Of a DNA stretch of 64,000 bases, positions 12,002 through 23,885 are shown piece after piece. Each line of letters begins with the position of its first letter. The first letter of the stretch is position 1. The notes beneath the pieces were generated by a model. That model saw only the letters and a list, made by a program, of their open reading frames with translations. It ran no database searches and was not told the origin of the DNA. This stretch comes from Leptobrachium leishanense (lineage: Eukaryota > Chordata > Amphibia > Anura > Megophryidae): positions 325,806,690 through 325,870,689 of the forward strand of contig CM019066.1 in assembly GCA_009667805.1 (NCBI GenBank). Direction: 5' to 3'. The translations under genes were made by a program, and so were the position numbers.

Positions 12002-13333
12002 ATTGAGCTTACTCAATGTTAGGCTCCTGCAGGAACTTTTAACAACCAAGTACACTCGATCTTGACAGTGAAGGGGTAAAGTAACAGGAAAAACAAAGTT
12101 TCAGTCAGTCCAATAAAGCATATTTAAAACAGGTCATGAAGAGAATTCAGTTCAGCATGTTTGCTAGAACAAACAACCTCTTTCTGGTAGACAATATTAT
12201 GCGACAGTTTAAAATACGTTCAGAAAATTACACTTTGCTTATCTGTGATAAATCATCCTCCTGTAACGTTAGCATAATGTATGATTTGTGACATTTCATT
12301 AGTTCTCTTCACAAACCCAAAGTCAATAAATTATGGACTAGAAAAAAAATAATTTATTTTTATGATCACATTGTCATTTCAATTTATTTAAATTGTGCAT
12401 TTAGATAGGATAATACAGAACAACCTGCTAAATCCATTAAGAAAGCCATTGAAGAGAAGACAAACAATCATATAATTTTTTCCTACCTCTGGTTGTGGTG
12501 GAGTTTCCAATTTCTGTTGACAACTATTAGCCTTACTTAAGGTGCATTCATTTTACAATCTGTGTTATAATTTTATACTAAAATGTTCTAAATAAAAAAA
12601 TAGAATGTACCTTGAAAATAAACCATGCAATGTAACTTTACTGATCAAGATATCACTTATAGACGCAGTATATTTTGGCATATGTGTGGAGGTTTTCCTG
12701 ATTTACACCGAGGGGCAGGTGAGATTTGCTCTTAAAATGTAATTTAACAAATGCATTCCCGCATTAACAACCTTGAAATTAGTTGTTATTCGCTGCCTGC
12801 CTCAGTTTTAACTCCTGCAGCCATTGAACTCCTTTGATTGTCATGAGAGATGTGCATTAACCTGCGGTATACTTAATCTCACCAGATTGTACTCTGCGAT
12901 TGTAGGACACTGACAACCTATTTACTCATTCTGTCTTTGCAGTTATGGTGAGGGGTGGTGGTGGTGGATCACATCCTCTTTATCAGTGAACAATGATAGG
13001 TGACTAATATATTTATTAATTTGCTTATTTTAAGTTAAGTGATTTTGCCATTGCTAAATCATTTACCACCTTTTTTTAAGAAGGCAGAACGTTTGTTTGG
13101 TCTCTCTCACATTTGAATAACCAACAACTGGAAATCTCTTATTATTCACCAGTTCCCAGTGTATTTTGCCTCTTTTCCAAAATATACTAAGCACAGTAAG
13201 AGTAAAAATAAACTGCCAGACAGTTATAGCTGTAGTATAAATTGTGGGTCGACTTGGAAAAACAGCTATTAGTATTTAGTAGTTGTCACAATTCCAGTCC
13301 TAACCCTTGTACGTGAGCTGATCCGGGTCGGCT
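12002..13333. other. Unassigned, low-repeat
   Basis: No gene or element recognised. 12.6-13.0 kb has mixed composition without repeats and might be conserved non-coding DNA, but nothing in the sequence proves it. Confidence 0.35.
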
Positions 13334-13341
13334 CTTAATTC

Positions 13342-13783
13342 TAGGCTTGTGCACCGATTTTTTTTTTTCGGTTCGATTCGATTTTTCGGATTTTTAAACT
13401 TTTCGATTTGGCTTGTTTCTACCGATTTCGGTTTCGATTCGGTTCGGCTCGACTCGTTTTTCGTGTACATTTTTTTTCGGGATTTCGACCATTTTTCGTA
13501 TTTTCGTGTCACTTAGCTCGTTTTTTGTATCGACTTTTCATATTTTCGTAAATTTTCGTTTTTTCGGAACGTCTGTTCTCCTCGTTTCAAAGCAATAAAT
13601 TTTGATTTGACACATTTCAAGTACATTCGAAAATTCCGAAAATATTTCGTTTCAGCTCGGAAAACTTTTCGGATCTGCCATTTTCGGATCTAAAAATTTT
13701 CGGAAATTCGGCGCATCCGAAAACACGAATCGGGAAATTTCGTGAAAATTCCGAAATTCCGAAACCTGAAACGCACATCCCTA
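13342..13783. mobile_element. hAT-type MITE, TTTTCG-rich
   Basis: An 8-bp target duplication CTTAATTC lies at 13334-13341 and 13784-13791. Termini are TAGGCTTGTGCACCGA and, complemented, TAGGGATGTGCGTTTC. The 442-bp interior is a degenerate TTTTCG/TTCGATT repeat on the left and the complementary CCGAAAAT type on the right, so much of it can fold back. The 8-bp duplication indicates hAT; there is no transposase. Confidence 0.85.
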
Positions 13784-13849
13784 CTTAATTCTTGCCTTGC
13801 CATTCCTGCATTCCAGTCCAGGAGTTTCTTTACTATCAGCTCTCCGCAG

Positions 13850-15865
13850 GATAGAAACATAGAAACATAGAAAAATGTCGGCAGATAAGAACCTTTCGGC
13901 CCATCTAGTCTGCCCAATTACATGGATACTTAACCTGGATTTATCTTTTGTTTAGGATAGCCTTATGCCTATCCCATGCCTGCTTAAATTCAATTACTGT
14001 TTTGGCCTCAACCACTTCAACTGGAAGGCTGTTCCATGTATCCACCACCCTATCAGTAAAATAATACTTCCTGATGTTACTTTTAAACCTTTGCCCCTCT
14101 AATCTAAGACTATGTCCTCTTGTTTTGCTACTTTGTTTCCGTTTAAATATACTCCCTTCCTCTACCTTGTGGATTGCCTTTACGTATTTAAATGTTTCTA
14201 TCATATCTCCTCTGTCTCGTCTTTTTTCCAAGCTGTACATGTTAAGATCATTAAGCCTTTCCTGGTAACTTTTCTCCTTCAAGCCGTACACCATTTTAGT
14301 AACCCTTCTCTGAACTCTCTCTAAGATGTCTATATCCTTCTGGAGATACGGTCTCCAGTACTGCACACAGTACTCCAAGTGAGGTCTCACCAGTGCTCTG
14401 TACAGTGGCATGAGCACTTCCCTTTTCCTACTGCTAATACCTCTCCCTACACAACCAAGCATTCTGCTAGCATTTCCTGCTGCTCTATTACATTGACTAC
14501 TTACCCTTAGATCCTCTGAAATAATAACCCCTAAATCCCTTTCCTCAGATGTTGAGGTTAGGACTGTATCAAATATTCTATATTCAGCCCTTGGGTTTTT
14601 ACGTCCCAGGTGCATTATCTTGCACTTATCCACATTAAAACTCAATTGCCACAGCTCCGACCATTTTTTTAGTTTACCTAAATCATTTGACATTTGGCTG
14701 ATCCCTCCAGGAACGTCAACCCTGTTGCAAATCTTTGTGTCATCAGCAAAAAGACATACTTTTCCATTAATACCTTCTGCAATATCACTAGTAAAAATAT
14801 TAAAGAGAATGGGTCCAAGTACTGACCCCTGAGGTACCCCACTGGTAACAAGACCTTGCGCCGAATAAACTCCATTTAACACAACCCTCTGTTGCCTGTC
14901 ACTCAGCCACTGCCTAATCCATTCAACAATATTGGAATCCAAGCTCAAAGATTGCAATTTATTGATAAGCCTTCTATGCGGAACAGTATCAAAAGCCTTA
15001 CTGAAATCTAAATAAGCAATGTCTACTGCACCACCTGTGTCTATTATTTTTGTTACCCAATCAAAAAAATCAATAAGATTAGTTTGGCATGATCTCCCTG
15101 AGGTAAACCCATGTTGTTTCTGATCCTGTAATCAATTTGTTTTTAGATGTTCAACAATCCTTTCCTTTAACATGGTTTCCATTAATTTCCCCACTACTGA
15201 CGTAAGTCTAACTGGCCTATAGTTCCCAGATTCCTCCCTACTACCCTTCTTGTAAATGGGCACAACATTTGCTAATTTCCAGTCTTCTGGGACAACTCCC
15301 GTTAGCAAGGATTGGCTAAATAAATCTGTTAACGGTTTTGCTACTACATCACTGAGCTCTTTAAATAATTTAGGGTGGATCCCATCAGGCCCCATTGACT
15401 TATTTGTCTTTACTTTAGACAGCTGCTGTAGAACCTCCTCCTCTGTAAACTGATATGTAAATGTCTCGTTAGTGTTTCCTTCTAACTGAGGTCCCTTTCC
15501 TTCCTTTTCTTCTGGAAAGACTGAACAAAAATATTCATTGAGGCAGTCAGCAAGACTTTTATCCTCTTCTACATACCTTCCTTCCTTTGTTTTTAATCTA
15601 ACTAATCCTTGTTTTACTTTTCTTTTCTCGTTTATGTATCTAAAAAATGTTTTGTCCCCCTTTTTTACTGACTGAGCTATTTTCTCTTCTGCGTGTGCTT
15701 TGGAAGCTCTTATAAATTGCTTTGCCTCTTTCTGCCTAATCTTATAGGTTTGCCTATCTTCTTCACTCTGATTTTTTTTTATAATTATTGAATGCTGTCT
15801 TTTTGTTCTTCACTATTTTGGCCACTTCTGCAGAGTACCACAGTGGTTTCACGTGTCTGTGCTAG
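13850..15865 (-). mobile_element. 5'-truncated CR1-clade LINE
   Basis: The minus-strand element keeps the reverse transcriptase and 3' end only; the endonuclease and ORF1 are missing. The 3' end finishes with a short tandem tail of TTTCTATG units (13850-13876), like the octamer tails of CR1/L3 LINEs. The coding part is described separately. The 5' truncation point near 15865 is approximate. Confidence 0.85.
13941..15845 (-). pseudogene. CR1 LINE reverse transcriptase, broken
   Basis: This is the ORF2 C-terminal half of a CR1-type LINE. The upstream part (to 15132) shows the RT fingers, with GPDGIHPKLF, VPIYKKGS and NYRPVRLTSVVGKLME. The downstream part (13941-14957 and upstream codons) has the palm, including [22 protein letters not shown] and the catalytic LFADDTKI, then the thumb and the C-terminal FFTDRVVDTWNSLP block common to CR1/L2 LINEs. 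The two parts are in one frame, separated by a single in-frame TGA at 15129-15131; a further one-base shift lies in an A-run near 15780. The protein would copy LINE RNA at a nicked target. With no endonuclease and these breaks it is a dead copy, but the long open frames show it is not very old. Confidence 0.9.
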
Positions 15866-16384
15866 CACTTAACCAGCCCCCTATATACAAGTGTTTCTAC
15901 AATGGTGCTATGCTCTTTGATTTGAATCATTTTCAGTGTGCCTCTCTGTGATCCTGCTGCTAGCAAGCCCCTCTGATTTGTTTGTATATTTTGTTCTGCT
16001 TCATTTATGGTTCCCTGTTTTCCCTTGTCTGTATTTCTCTCTGTTTCCCTTGTCTTGTCTTTGTCTTGCCCTCTGGTTTATTATTTACAAGCTTTTGCCC
16101 GCGACTTCACTCGCATCGATTTTAGGATTTGTTATAAATGTTTCGGAAAGAAACAGGAGTTTTTGTCCAAACTGTAAAAAATATAATTTACAGGTTTATG
16201 TCTTAAAGTAATAAGTAATGTTTATTGCACACATTAGTCAGGACAAATTGGCTACAAAACAAAGTTGTTTCATTCATCTACGTCCATAAACAAAATTGTG
16301 TGGTAAATACAAACAATGAGACAGACAAACAAAAATTTGTTTTTTGGCATCTGGAACATAGAAAAAAAACCTATATGAGTACTT

Positions 16385-16680
16385 CTATGAAAACGACATA
16401 AGTGGTTCTTCTTTCAGGTGCACGGATCAGCAGAGAGTTAGGTGAGCTCACTGTGGAACAGGCAATGCAAAACTGCCCATGTGACAAGCAGTCTTACCGC
16501 AGGTCAATCCCTTTACCTTCAAAGTCTGTCCCTAAGACTTGTTGATGGTCATCACAAAACAAACCTTTAGGATGAACTGAAGTCTTTTGAATTGAAACTG
16601 ATATTCTGAGGGTATAAGAGGTATTCGTGGTATGAACGTCGACTCCCCTGGCCAAACCCGGTAAGCACCGTAGCCTCAAT
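16385..16680 (-). pseudogene. Helitron PIF1-like helicase C-terminus, fossil
   Basis: Conceptual minus-strand translation, allowing two frames, gives the late motifs of Helitron RepHel helicases in order. IPRIPLIPS and FKRLQFILKVCFVMTINKS come first, then after a stop GQTLK, then in another frame KGIDLR, LSHGQFCIACS and PNSLLIRAPE followed by VVF. These are the PIF1-family blocks around helicase motifs V and VI. The glutamine codon after TINKS has become TAG and a base shift follows. The replication initiator (HUH) domain and the rest of the helicase are absent. In an intact element the protein nicks and unwinds DNA for rolling-circle transposition. This copy cannot act, but it identifies the family. 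Confidence 0.8.
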
Positions 16681-16699
16681 CACAATTATGTAGACTGCT

Positions 16700-16965
16700 T
16701 TTACTTGCTGGAGCAGTGAGGGAGTGTGTGAGCCTTGGCTATGAGAGGGAAGCAGACATGCTTGAGCAGTGAGGGAGTGTGCGAGTCCTGGTTGCGAGAG
16801 GGAAGCAGACATGCTGGAGCAGTGAGGGAGTGTGCAAGCCCTGGCTGTGAGGAATCAGACATGCTGGAGCAGTGAGGGAGTGTGCGACCCATGGCTGTGA
16901 GATGGAAGCAGACATTCTGGAGCAGTGAGGGAGTGTGCAAACCCTGGCTGCGAGAGGACCTGCAT
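16700..16965. repeat. Minisatellite, about 55-bp unit x5, in Helitron
   Basis: Five head-to-tail units, each with GGAGCAGTGAGGGAGTGTG followed by a variable CCTGGCTGTGAGAG and GCAGACATG, begin near 16707, 16762, 16816, 16867 and 16919. The multi-frame openness on the minus strand reflects the repeat and is not coding. Confidence 0.9.
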
Positions 16966-17606
16966 AGAGACTCCATTCAGAGTGAATTAACAGCATCCAT
17001 CTGATATGCTGATCCAAATATAGGTATTCTGATAAAAGTATTCACCCCCCTTTTTCACTCCCCCGTAACTGGGTTTTTGGAAAATGGTAAAAGACGTGTT
17101 TCTTTTATTTTTCAATACGAATCTAAATACCAATTTTAACATCTGTAACAATTTCGGTTTTTGAGATATAGGTATCCTGTTTAAAATATTAACCACCCTC
17201 CTCCCTCTCATGCCTCCTTAATTGGATTTTTGGAAAATGGCAAAACACTTTTTTTTTACGAATTTTCACATCTGTAACATCTTCTGTTTTTGAGATGTAT
17301 GTATCCTGTTTAAAATATTCACCCCCTTTTTCAACCCCTTAGGGGTGGAATTTCCAAAGATCCTTCCCTAGTGGGTGCCTACGTCATAAAAACAACGCAC
17401 CTAAAAAATGTTCACATTTTTAGGTTAAAGGTTTGAGCTGGGAATTGATGAGTCAGTCGGTCAGGACTTTTCCTTTTATATATATAGATTTGGCTCTCTG
17501 TTTTCCTTGCCTTCGTATTTATTATCATTTATTTCTGTACCTTGTTTTATCCCTTCTTGCTCCTGTGTGGATAGTCTGTTTACCGATCTTGGCTTTCCCT
17601 ATAGAC

Positions 17607-17763
17607 CAGTGGTTCACAGCTGTTGCTGTGGATTCGACAATGAGGACCTGGAGGGGTCCTGTGCGTTGTGAAACGGGGGTGGGGGTTATATGTTTTTGTG
17701 TAGGGTGGGAGGCCTGTCATGGTTTCCCTCACCTAGGCCCTGAGCTTTCTAGTTACGCCTCTG
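17607..17763. mobile_element. Short hAT-like element
   Basis: It begins CAGTGGTTCACAGC and ends CTAGTTACGCCTCTG. The right end matches the right terminus of the hAT element ending at 60847 (CTAGTTACGCCACTG). I see no clear 8-bp duplication, so the boundaries or the unity of the element are uncertain. Confidence 0.4.
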
Positions 17764-17957
17764 AGTATACTGTAGGTATATTTCTAATATTATATTTTCT
17801 GTAAAATAAATCATAAACATATAAAATGCAATGTATGTATATCAACTATAAAGTAATAATACATAAATAATAAATGTAATGCTATTAATGGCAAATAAAA
17901 CAAAAATCTAAATGAAGATAATAAAATAAATTTATATATTGATTACATAACTTTTTA

Positions 17958-18288
17958 CAGGTTGAGTATCCTTAATCCAAAAATCTGAACTCTCCTAGGA
18001 GAAATGCTCCTAAATCTTTTTTTTTTTTTAGCACTAAAATGAAGCCACAAGGGAAAAATTGCAACCCTGACTTCATGTGACAGGAACATAACTATTAAAA
18101 ATATTGTATAAAATTACTTTCAGATTACATGTAAAAGATAAAAGAAACAAAGATGAATGTATAGTTTAGGCTTGGATCTCACCCCCAAGATAACACCCTA
18201 TTATATGCAAATATTCCAAAATCTGGAAAAATTCTAAACTCAAACCAATTCTAGCTCCAAGCACTTTGGATAAGGGGAATGCATCCAG
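17958..18288. mobile_element. TA-flanked MITE (Tigger/pogo-like), copy 1
   Basis: The left end CAGGTTGAGTATCCTTAATCC follows TA. The right end has the complementary GGATAAGGGGAATGCATCC. The same termini occur at 21800-22232 and 23504-23784. The interior is non-coding. TA targets and these termini suggest Tc1/mariner of pogo/Tigger type; this is inference. Confidence 0.6.
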
Positions 18289-18964
18289 CATTTTTACCTC
18301 TGTAATATAAAAGAGTCACTATTAAGTAATTAATAGCAATTCCAATAAAACACTATAATCAGAAATATTGAACCTGAATAGAATAGAAACTTTATTCTCT
18401 TTAAAAGGCATTGTAAGGAGATATTACTGTGCTGTTACTTATAATGACATATTGGCAGCATGGCATTCTTCAATGTTATTTTAAGTAAATGTATTAACAA
18501 AACAGTGAACACATAGTAAAAATTGCCAGTTACTTTGTATTTTAACGATACCACCCTCCCTTCATTAAATCTAAATCTTTCCTTTGTCACAATAATATAT
18601 GAATATTTTAACACATGTGTACTCTGTGGGGTGTATTATCATGCTGATATAAATAGAATTAATGAGCAGTCAACCTGCCACATGTCATGACATATGACAG
18701 AGCAGTTAAAGCATAAGAATATTCTTTTTTCTTCCTCTGCAACATTTGATAATTCCCCAGCTGTAGCCAATCTATTGTTTAAGTCAAGATAATTTTTTTT
18801 ATTCCTAAACAAATTATGCATGATGTGTAAAATGTAAAGAAATACAAACAATGAAAAAATGTCACATTCAAAAAAGTACTGACAATCCATTGTAGAATGT
18901 CGTTGGAAAATACAGACTACCTTCTATTAAAACAACTGAGAAAAGGAAGACTGTGAATTACTGA
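18289..18964. other. AT-rich, nothing recognised
   Basis: No gene, terminal repeat or RNA motif found. Confidence 0.4.
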
Positions 18965-19283
18965 TTGCTTGCTATTAAATTATAACCTCCCTCATCGAAA
19001 GTCTGGAGAAACTTTTAAACTATGACTAGATGACTTCCTGCAAACACATGATATTAAGGGTTATTGTATGTAATATGTGGGTATAAGCCGCTTGATCCAT
19101 GAAGAAATCTGACTGCCATTCTGGGGTCATGAGGGAATATTTTCCCGGTATATTGCATATTTGGAGAGCGCTTCAGACTGGGTTTTTTGCCTTCTTTTGG
19201 ATCAACAGCAGTGGCAGATGTGTGAATGGCTGAACTCGATGGACGTGCGCCTTTTTTTCAGCCTATGTAACAACAAAACTATG
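18965..19283 (+). mobile_element. CR1-like LINE 3' end
   Basis: It contains the typical 3' UTR string of amphibian CR1-type LINEs: TTTTTTGCCTTCTTTTGGAT, then GGCTGAACTCGATGGACG, a T-run, CAGCCTATGTAACAAC and a final ACTATG. Upstream bases look like the end of ORF2 but are broken. 5'-truncated, plus strand. Confidence 0.7.
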
Positions 19284-20224
19284 GAACCTTTATAATAAAT
19301 TTTCCTTCTGTTATTTCAGCTTAGGCTGGGAACGCTTGGGCGGACCGAATGTGCTTGTCATTTTTGGATGGGCATGCTTGTGGACACCACACGATGCAAG
19401 TACATTTTGGTATTGAAGTTAAACCACTAGAGAAATATGGATTGGAAGAAGCTGTTGTGTTTTGTAGACTGTATTGAGTTGCGTTCTAGTGGTTTCACAC
19501 TGGCCAAAAATTTACAACAGTTCTAACGTACATGAAAAAGTGCACACGTACTTCGTGTGTTGTTCCTCCCAATATGATCTGTCAAAATGCGTGCAGACGT
19601 CATGGTGGTGCTGTGGTGGATGCACTCGGTGTACATGTGTGGCTCCAACCTTATAATGCTTTATCACTGAATGGAAGACTGGGTAGCAGTTCAACAATTA
19701 CGGAACTACAATTTTTTTACTCACCTATTGCGAAATTTAAATCTGCTAGGCTATATTCCAAGTAATGTGGAAACTTTGACAATTCTCTGGTTAACTTTCC
19801 AACCCTATAGACTTTACTGGCTTTGGTAGGTTTATTGGACCATTGGGTGAAATTACACAGTCATGTCTGCTTGTGTTGTCATACCTTGGTCGCACCACCA
19901 ACGCCTCTTCCACTCTGCATATTTCAACAGCGTCTCCTCCATCTCGAGTCACTCTATTGATGCCTACACTACCTTGCTCAACTCCACTTCACATCACTCT
20001 GATGACATCTCCCCACACATTAACGGTTTTGTTGATCTTGAATATTTATGTGATAATTCCCATTTCCATGTGATTTATTACCACCAAGTCACATTTTTCC
20101 CTCACTAACATCATGCAGATATGATATAGATAGTTGCGTCTAATGCAAATGGTTTAGCACAGTGGGGGGGGGAATTGAAATGTATAGCCTTCTATGTTAT
20201 CACATTGGAGATAGTATAACCAAC
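19284..20224. other. Unassigned
   Basis: No recognisable gene. 19.86-20.11 kb is pyrimidine-rich and could be a worn L2 piece, but I could not align it. Confidence 0.35.
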
Positions 20225-20720
20225 TCATCAGAATGAGGGCTCGAAGCTCACGTCCAAAGCTCTCCATAACCTCTCCCTTACCTACATTTCTTCCCTTATT
20301 AGCTGGTATGTTTCTTCCGTTCCTTCACATCACACAGGCAATGATCTTCTCTCTACTCGTACCTGCACCATTCATCCTCACCTTCAGAACTTTTCCCGGG
20401 CTGCACCCTATCGATGGAACTCCTTCACACATAACATATGAAGATAACTGTGACTCTTATCTTTCAAGACATTCAAAAAAAGACATTACTTTAGAGACAT
20501 TTTTCAACTCACTCCATAATCCCCTCAATTACACCTTTCCTCGTCTATCTCCCACAGAGGCCCCATGCATCCCATTACTCCCCATACTCTGCAGTTTACC
20601 CTCACCTTTTTTTGCAACCCCCTTTCCTCTTAGATTCTAAATTCATTGAGACGGACCTCTTGAGCAAGGACCTCTTTTTCCATCGCTGTTCATGCATCAA
20701 ACTTATTTGTTAATTTTATG
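20225..20720 (+). pseudogene. L2 LINE ORF2 C-terminus and tail, fragment
   Basis: It matches the fuller L2 copy at 43330-45226. Shared phrases are CTCTCCATAA, ATTTCTTCCCTTATTAGC, CCTTCAGAACTT and TCCCGGGCTGC, then ATGGAACTCC and the LINE tail CTTAGATTCTAAATTCATTG. Frames are broken by several indels and the reverse transcriptase core is missing. It is a 5'-truncated dead copy. Confidence 0.7.
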
Positions 20721-21179
20721 TTTGTTGTACAATATCCATTACAAAAAAAACATTGTAAACTTGCACAATGGAGGTGTGAGGTATGGGAGATTAAAACAAA
20801 AGGGAAGACAGGGATGGGACAGAGGGACAATAAATAAGGGGTGAAATTAGTAGCACAATATGGTGTATTAGTGCAGCGCAGTGGCACAATATGGATGTGA
20901 CAATGGGGCTAAATGAGAATAAGAAGAATGAGGCACAGAAACAATAGGCAAATATATGGATATTTTTAGAGGCACAAATAAAGATAGGAGGCACAATGGG
21001 GTAAGAGAGCCTGATGTGGTGTAAATGATGGGTTAGAGGTCCACAATAATCTTCCACTCCAGGTCCATCAACCCATTAATTTGGCACTGGAAAATTGTAT
21101 GCAAACCTTTCAGAATGTACCAGTGAAACTACTATGTGAAAATATTCAAATTATGTCACGTGATTTAGCTAAATTACCC
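20721..21179. other. Unassigned
   Basis: Purine-rich GGCACAATATGG-type sequence, no gene recognised. Confidence 0.35.
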
Positions 21180-21708
21180 CCAGAACTATAAATGGGGGAT
21201 GTTTATTTTACATGGGGAGCACAAAGAGCAATTAGCGTTAGGATTACATTATTCTAACACTAATTATGCCCGCTGTCGCTAACTAAAAAAGTTTGCTACA
21301 GCTTAGAGCTGCAGCTGGAACCCCCCCAAAAATAAAATCAATTACTCACCTCTCATCCCATGGCAAGAATGGCGGTCCTATCCTCCACTTCTGGCTGCAG
21401 GGAGAAGAGTGAGATTTGGGGAAAAAAGTCCCCTGTCTCCCTCCACGATCACTCCACTGACCAGCAGGATCTCGCGAGAGGTGAGATCCTGACAGTCCTG
21501 TGAAGTCATGGAGGGGATGCTTGCGATGGCACTTTAGCGTTGTCCACAAACTTTCTGGAGCCTAGCGGCTACTACGGTACAGGCTGCTGAATTCAGTGCA
21601 TGCCTGGTTATCGTCTTTTAAAACGCGGATGCTAAGGTGAGATTTCGAGGGCAAATTTTTCCGCTTAGCATCCCCGTTTTAGCTCAGGGCACATGATAGT
21701 GCCCTAGA
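21180..21708 (-). repeat. Interspersed repeat related to 35215-35885, copy 1
   Basis: It shares a long core with 35215-35885: GCTACAGCTTAGAGCTG, GGAACCCCCCC, GGGGAAAAAAGTCCCC, GACCAGCAGGATCT and the GCGAGAGG repeat, ATGGAGGGGATGCT and a GCTAA-rich end finishing TGATAGTGCCCT. The right terminus resembles the GGGCACTATCAC end of the other copy. It is probably a non-autonomous DNA transposon; the left boundary is unclear and the strand is arbitrary. Confidence 0.6.
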
Positions 21709-21799
21709 TGTTTCCTTACTCTGTTATTGGAGTTAAATTATAAAGTCGGCACGTCCCTTTTCTAACCACAACGTGCTGTTTAGTAAATAAACCCTTATA

Positions 21800-22232
21800 C
21801 AGGTTGGGCATTCCTTATCTGGAATTCTGAAGTCCAGAAGAACCCAACTATGGAATTTACAGATTCTCCTAGATTTCAATTTTGCTTACCTCCTGACACA
21901 ACGGACAGGGTTTGCTGCACCCCGGTGCTCCTCCGATGGCTGCGCAGCACACAAAACACACTGGGACACTATGCGCAGCTCCAGCATGCGGCATGGTGCT
22001 CAAAATCAGTGAGAGACATGCTGGCTTTGTATACCATGTCCTTCGCAAAGGGTTGTGTAAGGTCTACCAGCCTGTTCATATGTTGGTGATGCAGCAGCCA
22101 ATGTATCACGGCTGCCCTGCTGTGTCCTCCTTATTCCCCTCCGACATTGAATTCTTCGGGATTTCAGAATCCGGAATAATATGAAATCCAGAATGGTGTC
22201 TCAAGCATTCCAGATAAGGGGTGCTCATACCG
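21800..22232. mobile_element. TA-flanked MITE (Tigger/pogo-like), copy 2
   Basis: TA (21798-21799), then CAGGTTGGGCATTCCTTATC. The right end has CCAGATAAGGGGTGCTCAT and ACCG, followed by TA (22233-22234). Termini are shared with copies 1 and 3. The middle is unrelated non-coding sequence. Confidence 0.65.
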
Positions 22233-23034
22233 TAATTAAAAAGGAACTCATTCGAGGGGCTTGAAATGTCATGTTTATGCATTACAGCCAAACCTTCATT
22301 ATGTGTGTGCTCAGGATCTGGGAAACTTATAAAGGAAATTTGTCGAAAAAGCATGACTACAAGTAAGTCCTATAAAAATGATGTACATAAGTGCTTAGTC
22401 AACATAAGAAAGAGAGCCTAGAGACCAAAACAGGAGACTTATTTCTGGATGTTTTTCCAATTTCAACTTTGGAAAATAAAGATGTCAAAGTTTAAAAGAA
22501 ACAAAAACAAGTTTGTTGAATAATTTTGTACATCTTAAAAATGATTGCGTCTTTACAAATGACAAGGAAACTGTTTAGAAAGTAGTATATTATTCCTTTT
22601 ATTACCAGTTTTATTATGTTACGCTGTGACATTCAAATATATCTCCAAAAATATTAAATGCTTTAAAAAAATGATTTTGCAAATTGGCAGTGTAAATCAC
22701 ATGATTTCACTTGAAATGACAGCTCTGTGCTGATAATGTATGCTCTTACTTTCCCGTCAAGAATTCAATTTAGTTCAGCAATCTGTGCCAACTCTGCAAA
22801 TAAAAGTATAATGTCACATTTACAGACATATAAAAAAAACTGGCAAAAGTGTCTAGTTTGACTTTTGTGTAATTATATATATAAATGTATGTAAATCCAT
22901 CCGTCTGTGTATCTGTCTAGCTCTATGTATATCTATGCAATTATTTATCTATCACCTTCAAAATTTCAAGACTCATGTTAATAGCCCATCTACTCATGAT
23001 CTCGAAGGAGCATATCCAGTATGCTGCTTTTTTA
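22233..23034. other. Unassigned, low-repeat
   Basis: No gene or mobile element recognised. Short TATC-type simple sequence at 22.87-22.95 kb. Confidence 0.35.
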
Positions 23035-23038
23035 TTAA

Positions 23039-23479
23039 CCCCTTCAATACCGATATCGCAATATCTCAGGCTTCAAAGGCACCATCGGTGCCCCGATATC
23101 GAGATATCTGTATCTGATGATCTGCAGCCCAAAAGCAAATGAAATTTGTTTGCTGCAAAAATATTTTGTTTGCTTTTGGGCTGCAGAATGTTCCCCCAAA
23201 GATTAGCCCTGTGGGCATAATGCCCAAAGACCTAAAACACTGTAAATTTGTCTGAAAAATGTCCTGGCATCGGGCATTCAGCAAGCCGATGCAGGGTGGA
23301 AAAAAATTCAAGCTGCAGCTATAACTCAATTTGGCAGTAGATGGCTCCATCTACTGGCCAAATAGGTTATTTACAGTAAGAGATTCAGTGGGAATATGCC
23401 CAAATATTTCTTACTGTATTTCCAAAAAACATTGGTTTCTGAAAATGATTATTTTGGAAATAACTTGGTAGTGGAGGGG
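23039..23479. mobile_element. TTAA-flanked MITE (piggyBac-like)
   Basis: TTAA lies at 23035-23038 and 23480-23483. Termini are CCCCTTCAATACC and GGTAGTGGAGGGG. The 441-bp interior has fold-back segments, including CTGCAGCCCAAAAGC at 23121 paired with its complement ending at 23187, and GATATCG motifs. TTAA targets with CCC-starting ends suit piggyBac-type elements; there is no transposase. Confidence 0.75.
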
Positions 23480-23503
23480 TTAAATATGTGTCCACAACAT
23501 ATA

Positions 23504-23784
23504 CAGTAGATGTGTGCCAAAAGAGTTTTGGATTTCTTGGGATTTTGGAATATTTGCATATAATAATGAGATATGGGACCTAAGGCTAAAAATGAAATTC
23601 ATTCATGCTTAATATATACCTTATTTACATAGCCTTAAGGTAATTTTTTAAAATATGTTAAATAATTTTGTGGTCAGGTTTGGAATTTTTCACTTTTGGT
23701 GTGAAGTCACTGTTAAAAAATAAATAAATCAGATTTTGGAACAGTTTTGGATTTTGGTATTCTGGATAAGGGACACTCAACCGG
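23504..23784. mobile_element. TA-flanked MITE (Tigger/pogo-like), copy 3
   Basis: The right end CTGGATAAGGGACACTCAACCGG is followed by TA and matches copies 1 and 2 in complement. The left end (CAGTAGATGTGTGCC after TA) is degenerate. The interior repeats GGATTTTGGAATATTTGCAT, typical of this family. Confidence 0.6.
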
Positions 23785-23885
23785 TATTGGCAAAGAGTGA
23801 CTGTGTGAATGTGTAAATTTAATAAATGTACTTTCAAATGTTTTTCCAGCAATCCAGGGACCTAACAACACAGGAGGTATCCATA

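Larger units (their letters stand above)
16088..17488 (-). mobile_element. Helitron with helicase fossil
   Basis: On the minus strand the 5' end is TCTATATATATAAAAGG after an A (17488). The 3' end is GTGAAGTCGCGGGCAAAAG plus CTTG (16091-16088) before a T. These match Helitron rules and the termini of the 307-4554 element. The 5' part shares that element's modules, inverted. The interior adds a minisatellite and a degraded helicase C-terminus, so this copy descends from an autonomous element. Confidence 0.87.
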
